Assembly: GCA_024500155.1 (NCBI GenBank)
Contig: CM044871.1
Coordinates: forward strand, 32,114,728 to 32,178,727
Source: Chenopodium formosanum
Lineage: Eukaryota > Streptophyta > Magnoliopsida > Caryophyllales > Amaranthaceae
Direction: 5' to 3'
Length of the DNA: 64,000 nucleotides
Shown one piece after another: positions 23,272-33,377 of the stretch (the stretch's first letter is position 1; each line of letters starts with the position of its first letter). The notes beneath the pieces are model-generated. The model was not told where the DNA came from, did not search any database, and saw only the letters and a program-made list of their open reading frames with translations. Made by a program: the position numbers and the translations under genes.

Positions 23272-23504
23272 AGTTTTTCAGTTTCCCGTTTTATTTATTG
23301 GCGCATTTGTTGCGAATTTCTGGTTCGAGCTTTGTTCTTCCATTGCGTCCGACTCCTTGACTCGGATAATATATAAAAGTCATTGTAATTTTTATGGTAG
23401 AAATAAATACGTTGTTATTATTAAAATAAATGCGACTACAATATTGGCATCATACGCCTTATTTTAAATAAAAATTAAATAATAAAATGCAAAGCACTAT
23501 TGAT

Positions 23505-25073
23505 CTAATCTCTCTTCTCTTTAGGAACATCCTTCTCTTGCTCAATTAGGTCGGCCTTCACCATTAGTGTGTCTTTTGTAGCCCGAACCGTCACACCCTT
23601 AGTCGAACTTTCGCCCCTTTCACCTTTCTTGAACTTTTTTGGTTGTTTCTCCCTATACACCATCTTTTCTTTACCCTTTCCTTTCACATAGGTCTTCTTC
23701 CTTGGCATCTTAGGAGTCTTAAACTCAATTCCTTGTGTTCTCGAACCTAGGCGATCTTTAAGAGGAGCTTTTTTATCTCCAAGACGACTCTTTACATCAG
23801 ACTTGCGTGATCCGAATCGTTCCCTCTTGCTTCTAGGGTTCAACCATGCCTTGTATGCACTAGATAAGGGAGGAGGAGCTTGGTCACTTGCAGAAACGGT
23901 CCACAAAGGTCTTCCAATTCAATAAGTCTCGTACTTGTGAACGTTACTTTCATGCAACAATACTTCACGAGGACTATCGTTATAGCGTGGAATTACTTGT
24001 TCAAGTCCATACTGCCGCATCAATCGAGAGGGACAGTAAAAGGTCAATTTGGAGATACTAGGAACACGACAATATGGTGTTTCATTCGTGCCAACCATCC
24101 TAGTAAGCCTCCACCAAGGCACCACCCAACGAATGGAAAATTCTCTCTTTGCAAAGAAATTTTTCCAATCTTCATACGACATGTTCGCAGAATAATTCTT
24201 CTTCCTACGGACTAAGTCGTTAGGGCCATATTTTTCAATGTCATCGGGGGCTTCAAATAATTCCAAACGCTCCATCAACCAAATCTGCAAAACAAGAAAA
24301 CAAAAAGAACATTAATCGTCAAAAAAAAAAAAAAAAAAAAAAAACTGCAGATTCCCGTGACACGACAGTTTTGACCGTGTCACGGCAGAACCTAACCGTG
24401 ACACGGTGACTGTTTTGTGTCACGGGGGCTATTCAGAGCGTATTTTTACCTGTAATAGTACCAGAGAGCCCTTCCTGATGGCTTTTCGGTCAGATTTTGC
24501 CTCGTCTAAACCACGAAATATTTCTCCAAGGCACGTCGGCATAGGAGATCTTCCGGATTCTACATGCTCAAGCACAGACGCTAGACAAGCATGTCCTACC
24601 CTACCGTTTGCAAAAAGTAGCTTGCTAAACATGCAAAAAATATATGCCCTTCTACGATACACATGATAAGACTCAGAGACAAGGCGATTAAAATATAAGT
24701 TAGCAAGTTTTTCTATGTCTACTTGATTACCACAAACAATTCTATTTAAATCTGGATCTGTTAGATTCAGATGGCGTTCAAAGTCTTGGTAATAATATTC
24801 ACGTAAGGTAGGCATGGCTATAAGATTCCTAGCAGGAAATCCAAAGATTGCGCCAAATTCCTCCGGCAGAGGACAGATTTCATCATAATCAAATTTGAAA
24901 CAGTGCGTTTCTGGACTCCAATAATCTAATGTTGCCCTAAGAAAATCATGTTCAATAGCTACATGTCGCAGGGCTAGCAAACCCCTGACATGAAATAATT
25001 CTAACTCTCTTTTTTCGGCATTGGTCAAAGAATAAGACCAGTCGCGCAATGTATTATCAAAATTCTGAGACAT
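23505..25073 (-). CDS. DUF7745-like antisense gene of Ogre E, two exons
   Basis: Exon 1 ends at 24450 (CAG|GTAAAAA), intron 24449-24285, exon 2 starts at 24284 after TTTTGCAG; phase is kept. Exon 1 carries LRDWSYSLTNAEKRELELF, LLALRHVAIEHDFLRATLDY, FKFDYDEICPLPEEFGAIFG and a Tyr-rich part, the layout of the plant DUF7745 family, which is usually retroelement-linked and of unknown function. Exon 2 has WKNFFAKREFSIRWVVPWW and, after an in-frame TGA at 23919-23921, a strongly basic Lys/Arg-rich tail to 23505. With the stop the product is about 330-350 residues and lacks the tail; reading through gives about 465-480. The start at 25073 is chosen because the TATA box at 25145-25152 puts transcription start near the alternative ATG at 25124. 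The gene is antisense to pol and convergent with it. Confidence 0.65.
24355..24425. promoter_or_regulatory. Palindrome array inside the DUF7745 intron
   Basis: Four sites with centres 24360, 24380, 24401, 24420, flanked by an A-tract (about 24320-24343). The array fills the intron between the two exons. Its presence in an intron but not in exons supports selection on position relative to coding sequence. Confidence 0.75.
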
Positions 25074-25144
25074 GATTATCGAAATATGAAATTCTAAATT
25101 ATTTTGTGTTTCGTAATTATGCATATTATGAATAATCTGGTCTT

Positions 25145-25315
25145 ATTTTATAGCAAAAGCGCTCGGAACTGCCCAGAATTTATCTTTTCGCACGCATGAA
25201 ACAAACTGCTGAATAATAAGCTTCCCGTGACACGGGAAATTCCACCGTGTCACGGGAACCTTTGCCGCGACACGGCAGGTTTTGCCGTGACACGGTGAAC
25301 AATGTCGTGTCACGG
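25145..25315 (-). promoter_or_regulatory. Promoter of the DUF7745 gene: TATA box plus phased array
   Basis: TATAAAAT on the minus strand at 25145-25152. Upstream lie five palindromes with centres 25230, 25250, 25270, 25290 and 25310, four steps of exactly 20 bp. The same order, palindrome array then TATA box, is found in the LTR, which suggests common control of this gene and the genomic transcript. Confidence 0.75.
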
Positions 25316-25319
25316 CACC

Positions 25320-25800
25320 TTACGCGCCTGCTTTTGTTTCATCTTTTCCGTATCTATCCGGATTTTTTGTATTTTCTTATCTTTAACGTTTGTTTTTTTC
25401 AGTCTTTTCTGAGAGTTCTATTTCTAATAAAATTCTCACCTTTTTTATTTTTATCTTTATTTTACGATTTTATTTCTTTTGCTTTTTATTTTTTATTTTT
25501 CTTTTTTGGAGAAGATTTTTTTTTAGTTATTGATTCATCATTTTGTCTTTATTTCTTTTCTTTTCTTTTCTTTTGGGGAAGGTAATGTTATTTCTTTTCT
25601 TTTGGGGAAGGTCGGTACCCTCCATTACTCCACTTATGTCTTTTTTCATCGTGTCATTAATAAGTACACAATCACACACAAAGAGTCTCAAACACACACT
25701 AACACACACAATAGTAGATATATAAACTGTAAATAATGTACAAAGAGTCGTAATACATAAATGTATCAAGTGTCATCACAGTATGCACATAAACCCTCGG
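25320..25800. other. Spacer between the two antisense genes of E
   Basis: No gene. Pyrimidine-rich on the + strand, with a short duplication of TTCTTTTCTTTTGGGGAAGG at about 25557-25611. It contains the 3' flank of the PMD gene and the distal promoter side of the DUF7745 gene. Confidence 0.4.
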
Positions 25801-28371
25801 TCAAAAATCTGTAGAATTAGAATCAGTCTCATCTTGTCCCTGTGCACGTGGACCTCCCTGTGTGTATGGAAACGGCGAACCAAAGAGTCCCTCGACCATC
25901 CGAGTACGGGGAGTAGCGTCCCTACTAGTCCCCGTAGGCCCAGTAGTAGTCAAGCTCAAAGCAGGACCCGTCCAGCCGGAAAGCGGGGTAGACTGGCCCA
26001 AAGATACTGGAATCGTCGGCGAAGGCATCGTCCCATATAGCGGAACCGAGAACAAGCCCGACAGTGGTGGAGGAATCCCGGATAATGGGGCCGAGAATGA
26101 ACCAGGATCCAAAGGAGACCCAAACTCAGGAACTGGAGGCTGTGAAAATGACGGACGCTGAGAAGACTGCCCCAGCTGCCACTGAGCCTCCTGGAACGGC
26201 TGAGTAGTCTGCGGCTCTCGCTGAGAACGCCGGTGAGCCTCAAGAGATCGTCTACTACGACCAAGCTCCTCCTCGTCCGAGCCTCTGGGCCTCGAGTGCG
26301 AGCGGGAACCTCCGTCGCTCCTGAAAAAAAACACAAAATCAAAAGGTGTCAATGATGCAAAATAAAACAAATGGTGGAAATGAAAAAGTAATAAGTGATA
26401 CCTCAAGGACGTCGCTAGAGCTCCGACAACTCGCACCACGCCGAAACTTGATGATGCAATACTTCAGCGCGTCCACCAGCTTCATAATTCCCATCACCTC
26501 TGGGCGGTTAGGCTGAGGATAAAACAAAGAAAAATCAGTAATAAGCAGCATTAAAAGAGTGGATAATACGTCGAAGAAAACTCACCGGCTCAAAAGCCTC
26601 AGGCACTGACTCTTGCGCCTGTCTATAACCCTCCAGCGTGTCAGCAATATGGTCCTCCGTGATACCGATCGGCCCAGGGTAGCGGACAGACTGAGGAGGA
26701 ATCTGAATCCTCCCCACAGGGTGAATGGTCGTCTGAAAATATGATCGAATAATCAAGTTATTCGACTATTTAAAACAGAGACTAGTAAAGAAGATTCTCG
26801 AAATAAATCATACCTCGGGAAGACGGGGTGGAGGAGCCAGAGAGGGAAGCAAATCCCGCGCGTAGTCACTCTCCATGTGAACGAGCTCCTGCCACGGAAA
26901 AGTGTAGCGCTCTCCCCTGTTGATCAACCCTCTGATCAAGCGGGAGTCCAGCATCGACTCTAGCGGGGAATAAGGCACCACAAAGCGATCGCCGCTATGC
27001 TGACGGACGACTCGCTCCCCCAAATACCAGACGAAGCGCCCAGTACCAACCAAAATGGTACGGTACACTGAAAGACGTAGGGCCTCGGGCAGATCAGTCA
27101 TCCCGGCCCAAGGACGATACTGAACATCAATGGGAACTTGGAAACCATAAAATGTTAGGCGTGAAACGACAGAAACAACATCAGAAGGAAAAAACGCAAC
27201 AAAGCTAATCCTTACGCCAATGGAAGAGGTGCCTCGGCGTAGTACCCCACGAAGCGCCGGAACAGACTCCACCCGTGACTCTCCTCGGTCATGCCAGCTG
27301 GCCCCGACGGGGAAGTCATGGACCACTCCCCGACGCCGGCGAGGAGCCAAGCCTGGGAAGTACTCGTAGAACCATAACTGCAACAAAAATAACATTCAGC
27401 ATACGAATCGAAAAAGCCGAAATGGAACAAGAAGGGGAAAAGATCATCACCTCTACGACTCTCCACAGGCCGTAAACAGTGATAGGGAACTCGTCATTCA
27501 GCTGACGGCAGCCATGACGTAGAGATAGAAGAAGATCCGCGTATCCAAGACTGGCCCAGCTGTGGGATCCTATCTCGGGAATCCTGGCCAAAGAAGGGAG
27601 GTAACAGAGGAGCACGCGTGAACTCCTGTCAGGAGAGAGGGTCATAGAGATCAGGATCAAGATGAAGATCCGCACCCGCTGCTCGGCCGTCGTATCCTCC
27701 ATATCGAAGCTGCGAGCAAGAACTGAAGCCAACTCCGATCGTCCACTCCTAGGACCACTTCGTGACACCGGACGAGTCCTGATGTGCTGAACGGTCGGAC
27801 CTAACAAATCGGCTACCTCAGCCGATGTCCAGGATAGATCAGACATCTGGCCTACTGCCCGGTCGGTAAAGCGCAGCCCGCTGATCATGCTGAAGTCTAA
27901 AGGGGTCACCGTCATCTCCCCCCAAGCAAAGTGAAACGTGTTGGTAGTATCCCAAAAATACTCCAACAACGCACGAACAACCGTCGCGCCGCAACCCCGG
28001 GGGCTGCGAAACCCTACAACCGCCGTATAGAAATCGACCAAGCCAGACGACTCCCATAGGGCGCTCGTAGCAAGATCCCCCGTAATGACCTGGTGGAGTC
28101 GAGGGATCAAATCACCGGCCCCGGAACCATGTTGGCGAAGTGTGCCATCGACTATGCCGGAGAGTGCACGATGAGAAACGTGGTTTTCACGGCAGAAAAC
28201 CAACTGGTCTGGAGTCCAGGGAGGTGGAACCCACCTACCCCTACTCGTAGAAGTCCGAGGCTCGGACTCCAAGACGTCGTCGTCCACGCCCTCAGGGACA
28301 GTGGGAGTGTCCTCCCGAAAAGCCCGACGCCGGCCGCGGGTAGAAAGGTCGCAATCTCGTCGTCTAGGCAT
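25801..28371 (-). CDS. Plant mobile domain (PMD) antisense gene of Ogre E, spliced
   Basis: Exon 1 (28371-27451) starts MPRRRDCDLSTRGRRRAF and holds the PMD core: RALLEYFWDTTNTFHFAWGE, TVTPLDFSMISGL, then RSSRVLLCYLPSLARIPEIG and SHSWASLGYADLLLSL. Intron 27450-27378 joins it to LWFYEYFPG, the conserved Trp-rich end of the domain. Exon 2 (27377-26814), exon 3 (26732-26586) and exon 4 (26512-26402) have GT-AG borders and all keep phase 0. The last exon (from 26320) is Pro/Ser/Gly-rich with repeated APLSG/PPLSG words and ends NSTDF at 25801; my predicted junction into it does not keep the frame, so either the border is different or there is a frameshift. PMD proteins include host MAIN and MAIL1, which act in transposon silencing and gene expression; PMD is also known in Ty3/gypsy and MULE elements. 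Role here unknown; nuclear action is inferred. Confidence 0.8.
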
Positions 28372-28381
28372 GCTATTGTCA

Positions 28382-28612
28382 AAATCTAAACGTTTAGCAT
28401 CATTTCCTAAACATTTAATAATAAAATCTAAATACTTAGCATCATTTCCTAAGCTATTTAGTTGTTTATTGAATTATATGCTAAATTTTATCAAAATCTA
28501 AATGTTTAGCATCATTTCCTAAACATTATAAATTGCAAAATAAAATCTAAATACTTGGCATCATTTCCCGAGTTATTTAATTGTTTATTGAATTATACGC
28601 TAAATTTTTACC
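28382..28612 (-). repeat. Tandem duplication upstream of the PMD gene
   Basis: Two copies of about 115 bp (from about 28382 and 28495). Each contains AAATCTAAA-(C/T)GTTTAGCATC and TTAGCATCATTTCC-type words twice, and GTTTATTGAATTATA. It lies in the presumed 5' untranslated region of the PMD gene. Copies differ at several positions. Confidence 0.7.
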
Positions 28613-29126
28613 TCAAGGCTAAAAATTGGCAAAAATTATAGTATTTAGTTTCTCCATGACAAACTAATACTACAGTGCTCCTAGCCGCATGATACTATGT
28701 TCTCCATGACAATATAGTACATATGCATCAACACATCTTTTCACAAGATTTACCACTATTTTTTCACCATTTCAGAGCATGAACATATTTCACAAAGTAG
28801 CACCCAAAAATGGTGATTTGCTCAATTCTCCATCAAGTCATGCAATTTTTATCTCAAATTTCTCACAAACACACATGTACACATATACAAATAAAATCAT
28901 GGCTAGAATTTCAACATAAAGCTTCAAAATCAAAAACCCCCAAATTGATTTTTTTTAGGGTTTGTCATGAAATTGTTAATGTGAAGCAAATTCAAAGCAA
29001 AAATCAAAGGGAGCTTACATGGATGTGTGTAAAAAGTCGAAAATGAAGAGAAGATCGAGGAATTACAACAAAATTGGTGAAATTCGAACTCCAAAACTCG
29101 AAAATATGTTCCGGTCACCAGCGCAA
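28613..29126. other. AT-rich stretch upstream of the PMD gene
   Basis: No gene or repeat recognised. Frames here are open only because of composition. It probably belongs to the leader or an unrecognised leader intron of the PMD transcript. Confidence 0.3.
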
Positions 29127-29129
29127 CTG

Positions 29130-29658
29130 CCGCGACACGGGCAAGACTAACCGTGTCACGGTCAAGAGCAACCGTGTCACGGCAAACCTTCAAGGCTGAC
29201 GGGGCTCCGGTGAACTGGACGGCAGCACAGGAACAGAGACAGAAGTAGCAACGAAACAGCAGTAGCGCAGTAGCCAAACCGCCGCAGCAAAGCAAAAAAG
29301 GTGAAGAAAAAAAAAAAAGAGACTAACCGTGTCACGGTCGCCGTTACCGTGTCACGGCGAGCTTCGAACGGCCGGCGGTTAACGCCAGGCGTGGCGCGGC
29401 AGCTTTTGGAAAGAGAGAAGCTAAATTGGTGAATGGTGAAAGCAAATGTGAAAGCAAGAAGAAATGTGAAATGAAAAAATGGTGCACGCGGATTTAAAGG
29501 CAGAAAAGGACAAAAAAGAGCCGTTGTTGACTGATTCAAACGGCGAAAATAAAAAAAAAAAAAGAAAAAAGGAAAATATGTGTCCCGTGACACGGGATAC
29601 CAGTCCCGTCAGACGGGAATCTCTGACCGTGTCACGGGAACCTTCTGACGTGGCGCGG
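29130..29658 (-). promoter_or_regulatory. Palindrome arrays in the PMD upstream region
   Basis: Three groups: centres 29135, 29156, 29177 and a decayed 29197; centres 29332 and 29352; centres 29590, 29611, 29632 and a decayed 29653. Steps are 20-21 bp. A TATA-like CCTTTAAATC lies on the minus strand at 29491-29500, about 85 bp downstream of the last group, but 1.1 kb before the ATG. Promoter assignment is therefore tentative. Confidence 0.65.
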
Positions 29659-29944
29659 CAAATCCGAGTCTGGTTAGGGAATATTCTTAGCTTTTTTACC
29701 AGTTTGGCTGACTTTGCGGGTTTATTGGGTGATTATTTTTTCGCTACAGTTACGCGAAAAATCCCAACTGATGTTTAAGGGGGACTAAAATTACCATTTT
29801 ACCCCTGGCAAGCGTCAAAGCCTATTTTGCGGCATTTTAAACATTTAATATGGTCGGATAATCGGCTTAAAATTGTGAATCATTTACAGCCCATGTTCAG
29901 GGATAATCTAACCACCATACACTTATCAATCTTTAGCAACCGTC

Positions 29945-30310
29945 GGCTTTCCTCAGGCTTGGAAAGCGTTATCGGTGGATTTTTCTTCAAGTATAGAAAA
30001 CCGCCAAGTTGGCTTTCCTCAGGCATGGAAAGCATCATCCGTGGATTTTTCTTCAAGTATAGAAAACCACGAAATTCCTTTGTCGGCTTTCCTCAAGTAT
30101 GGAAGGCATTATCGGTGGAGTTCTTCAAGCATAGAATGACACCAAATTCGCTTGTCGACTTTCCTCAGGCATGGAAAGTATTATCTAGTAGCTTTCTTCA
30201 GGCTTAGAAAGGTACCAAACTCTTCAGTCGGCTTTCCTCAAGCATGGAAAGCGTTTCAACCAATGTCACTCGGTAGATTCCTTCAAGTATAGGAAAATAC
30301 CGAACTCGTT
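29945..30310 (+). repeat. 3' tandem repeat of Ogre E, 66-74 bp units
   Basis: Five units start near 29945, 30011, 30085, 30157 and 30230, each with GGCTTTCCTCAGGCATGGAA followed by TTCTTCAAGTATAGAAA. A diverged relative of this array lies in element F at 59870-60340 with a 73-bp period. It sits between the antisense genes and the 3' LTR. 29660-29944 before it shows nothing recognisable. Confidence 0.85.
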
Positions 30311-30496
30311 TGTCACCGATACACTGGTGCCAGATATGTATTCTATCCCTTTACTCTTTTATCTGTGGAATTAACATTTTTTTGCAGGTATCGGCGTATA
30401 CAGAGTTATTTAGGATCGCAGAACGTCTTAAATCATTCTCCGTCCCTATCGACTACTTTGACTATCGTTTTCGAAACTGACGTTTCTACAAACTCA

Positions 30497-30513
30497 GTCA
30501 AAGTGGGGGCTTC
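30497..30513 (+). other. Polypurine tract of Ogre E
   Basis: TCAAAGTGGGGGCTTC directly precedes the 3' LTR start TGTAGACACC. The same word, AAGTGGGGGCTTC, adjoins the 3' LTRs of H (minus strand, 40383-40399) and F (59675-59690), linking the three elements. Confidence 0.8.
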
Positions 30514-32184
30514 TGTAGACACCTAAAAATGTCTCCTCAAAACCAAGCCCGATGAAAAAATAACCTTTCACCGCCGCCATTGGTCGGGTTTAGTATTTAA
30601 TCCCGAGAGTGCTTAAAATATCGTATTAAATTCATATTTTCGAAAGGTCTATGTCTTGGTGTTTGGTAAAAGCATAGTTTTAATTTGTTAATTAATTTTA
30701 AGCCCAAACCTTTTTATTTTATTATTTTTGGCCCAAATACTTTAGTTATTTTTATTTATTATTTTCTTATTTTAGCCCGAATAATAAAAGTCAGAAAAAA
30801 GCCCGTAATTATCAATCGGCACTCTGAAAGCCGAAAGAAATTAAGGTTAAAAATGAATTTAGACGGAAAAGTGGACTGGAATTGACCGTGTCACGGTTAA
30901 GCTTGACCGTGTCACGGGAATTCTTCCCGTCTGACGGTGGGACTTCCCGTGACACGGGAGGTCTGCCGTGACACGGGGAGTTCTGTGTCCTTTCCGCGTA
31001 AACCCTAAACGCGTTTTCTGTTCCGTTTTCTGAAAATTTCCCGCGACACTCCAAAAACTGACCGTGTCACGGGAACTTGTACCGTCTGACGGTACAGTCT
31101 AACCGTGTCACGGTACAGTCTGACTGTGTCACGGGATACTTTTTTAGGGTTTTTATCATTTTAGGGTTCCATGTGCTCCCTCAGCACATTTCCCTATAAA
31201 TACCCCCTCATTTCTGATGAACGGGGCAACCAGAATTCTATTATTCTTATTTTCTCTCTTCTATGCTCTTAACCTAAACACTAGCCTACCCTTTTCACTT
31301 CAAAATTCCCTCTTCAAGCACTCGAAGGAGTCCATATTTTACTCGAGGTTCTATCCTTAAACCAAGGCGTGAAAGGTAGAATCGTTTGAGGGTTTGGCCC
31401 CAAAATTAATCTTGTTTTTATTTAATTTGATTTAATTGTTGTTTTATTATTTCCTTGAAGTTACTAACTCGTTTATTATTTTGTAATTGCAAGCAAACAG
31501 ATTCAAAGTAAGAGTTATGCTCTTTTTATTATTATTTTTCTAATGATTTTTCTGTTGTTAGAATTATGATTAAATTGGTTCTTTTTGTGTTTATATTGAT
31601 TTTATTATATTTATTGATCACAATATTGCATATTAATGGGAATATGTAATTGAAAATCACGACTAATAAGATAATTTGGACAACCGGTTTAGGTTTCTTT
31701 TTAATCTTGTTGTTTAATCAAGTGATCACCAAATATTTAGAATTATGTGTGCATTAATTTTGAACCAATTTAGTTAAATAATAGTTTGGAGCGAATTGAA
31801 TTATTGTTTGTATGCCTTTGAGATCACAGGAATACTTTTCACTATAAGAATCGATTAGAGGCCAATACGGGCGAATGTGACTCCATGACTCACTTCGTAC
31901 CATCATCCCCGATCCTCCTTTCGTGGTTCCGAACCATATGGAGTTAATAATCTCATGGATTATGAATGGGGTGTAACCTTCACGGGTCAATCGTTGCCTT
32001 CGTTGTCCCTTTATCGTGGTTGCCTTTTTATGATCCGTGAACGGTTTACAAGTTCCTTAAAAACTTGTTAGCGGCTCCCTACTTTATTTGTCCCTAATCG
32101 TAATGTCAATTCCCACTTCCTATGAGTGCCAAGCATATTCACAACATGCTTTTTAATGTAGGCGCACTTCGAGCGACGCCTACA
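30514..32184 (+). mobile_element. 3' LTR of Ogre E
   Basis: 1671 bp, TGTAGACACC to GACGCCTACA, about 98% identical to the 5' LTR by eye. It carries the same palindrome arrays (about 30885-31135) and a TATA box (31195-31202). One palindrome that is intact in the 5' LTR is mutated here (CTGTGTCACGG) and vice versa. A promoter here would read out into the antisense direction of Athila A's env-like gene. Confidence 0.95.
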
Positions 32185-32189
32185 GTAGT

Positions 32190-33377
32190 TTACCGGAGGA
32201 GTGACCTCCCCCTACGCACACTAGCGTCATATAGGGCGTTAGTTTGAAAAGACAAAGTTTGATGGTTTGAATACATACCTTGCATGCTCAAGTGCATGCG
32301 CTCTATATGCTCACGCATAGCCTCCATCTCACGGAGATAGGCATCTCCTTGGCAGTCTTGTTGTTGATGTTGTTGTCTTCTTCTTCTTCTTTGTTGCGGT
32401 TGTTGTTGTTGTTCACGCTGGAATTGTTGTTGTTGTTCTTCTTGTTCTTGTTCTTCTTCTTCTTCTTCTTCTTCTTCTCCACCTTCTCCTTCTCCACCTT
32501 CCCCATCATCTCCATCATCATCATCAACGTCCTCATCATCATCATCCTCCTCCATATCATCCTCAACTCTCCCATTATCCCTAGGAATCCTCCAAACAAT
32601 CCTATCCTCTCGAGTAATTGAGGTGGCAGCCGGGTTTGGGAGTAAACAATGGTGCACATTACGCACTAGCCAAGAATAAACACCGTCTCTCTTAGTTTTA
32701 GTAATGAAGCGCAAAGTGTTAAGTTGCTTCAAATCTCAATACATGTCTTCACTCCCTCCAATCGAAGTGCAAGACCTCAAGAAACGTTCTTGCTTGAAAT
32801 AATGCATCAATCTAGTAACCATACCACCACAATATATCTCACCCGTCTTCTTCCCATTAATGATTACTTGACAGCAATTCATGAAAATATACCCAAAATT
32901 CAACCTTGGCCCCAAATCCGGCCTTGTATCCATCCAAAGAACTAAGATCTCCTCCCTCGAAAGATTCCCAAGATCTTGCTTATTAAACACATCATAGCCA
33001 AGAACCCGATGAAGAATTCTAAGAGCTGGGTGAATGATCTCGCTAGTAAGCGATTCCTTAGAGTTAAACACCTTCTTTTTAGCAATGGCTTTCCACCATG
33101 CAACCTCATTGTAATCTGACTTGAGAAGGGCAACCAAGGGCTCATAGATGTCGATATTGGGGTTGAAGCCAAGGGCTTTGTTGAATTCGGCAGAGTTCAT
33201 GGTATGCTTGGAATTGAATAGTTGGAAAGAGATGATATAGTCGGTATCCCCAGACCTATTATACTCAAAGGTGGAGAAAAACTCAATGCACAGTTCCAAA
33301 TAGGTTCGCGGAGTTGAACTTTTCTTGTTACTCTTAACTTTCCTTAACAAATCCATAGTCTCAAGCTCAACCAACAC
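32190..33377 (-). pseudogene. Athila A env-like gene, main part
   Basis: Frame 33377-32190 with one in-frame TGA at 32736-32738. It encodes ISFQLFNSKHTMNSAEFNKA, LRILHRVLGYDVFNKQDLG, LNFGYIFMNCCQ and GGMVTRLMHYF, the conserved core of the Athila ORF downstream of pol (PF03078-like). Then follow a very acidic Asp/Glu run, Gln-rich repeats and a coiled-coil-like Met-rich end. The N-terminal part present in copy C (38310-37867) is absent. The downstream end is cut by Ogre E at 32189 and continues at 13319. Function unknown; the acidic/Gln tail and position resemble env-like ORFs, but I see no clear signal peptide or membrane segment. Confidence 0.8.

Larger units (their letters stand above)
13320..32189 (+). 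mobile_element. Ogre-like Ty3/gypsy element E, complete, 18,860 bp
   Basis: Element 13325-32184 with target duplication GTAGT at 13320-13324 and 32185-32189. LTRs are both 1671 bp and differ at roughly 30 positions (about 98% identical by eye), so the insertion is fairly young. Order: 5' LTR, primer site, leader with palindrome arrays, gag-pro-RT-RNaseH-integrase in one frame, conserved post-pol block, two antisense spliced genes (DUF7745-like and PMD), 3' region with 66-74-bp tandem repeats, purine tract, 3' LTR. The large size, primer site and Tat-type second RNase H place it in the Ogre branch of Tat. An in-frame TGA in RT and an altered RNase H residue suggest this copy cannot move by itself. 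Confidence 0.93.

Noticed and set aside
27137..27215. Possible intron in the PMD gene (GTAAGG donor at 27215, CCAAG acceptor near 27137)
   Set aside because: Splicing would change the reading frame, while the unspliced sequence is open and joins to conserved-looking downstream protein.
28930..29593. Two overlapping minus-strand open frames of 121 and 138 codons
   Set aside because: They run through the palindrome arrays and A/T-rich runs; the protein words (RDTVALDRDTVS) merely translate the DNA motif.
32303..32621. Leu/Phe-rich open frame on the plus strand (membrane-like)
   Set aside because: It is the complement of the Glu/Asp-rich GAA/GAT repeats in the Athila env-like gene; hydrophobic only by codon complement.
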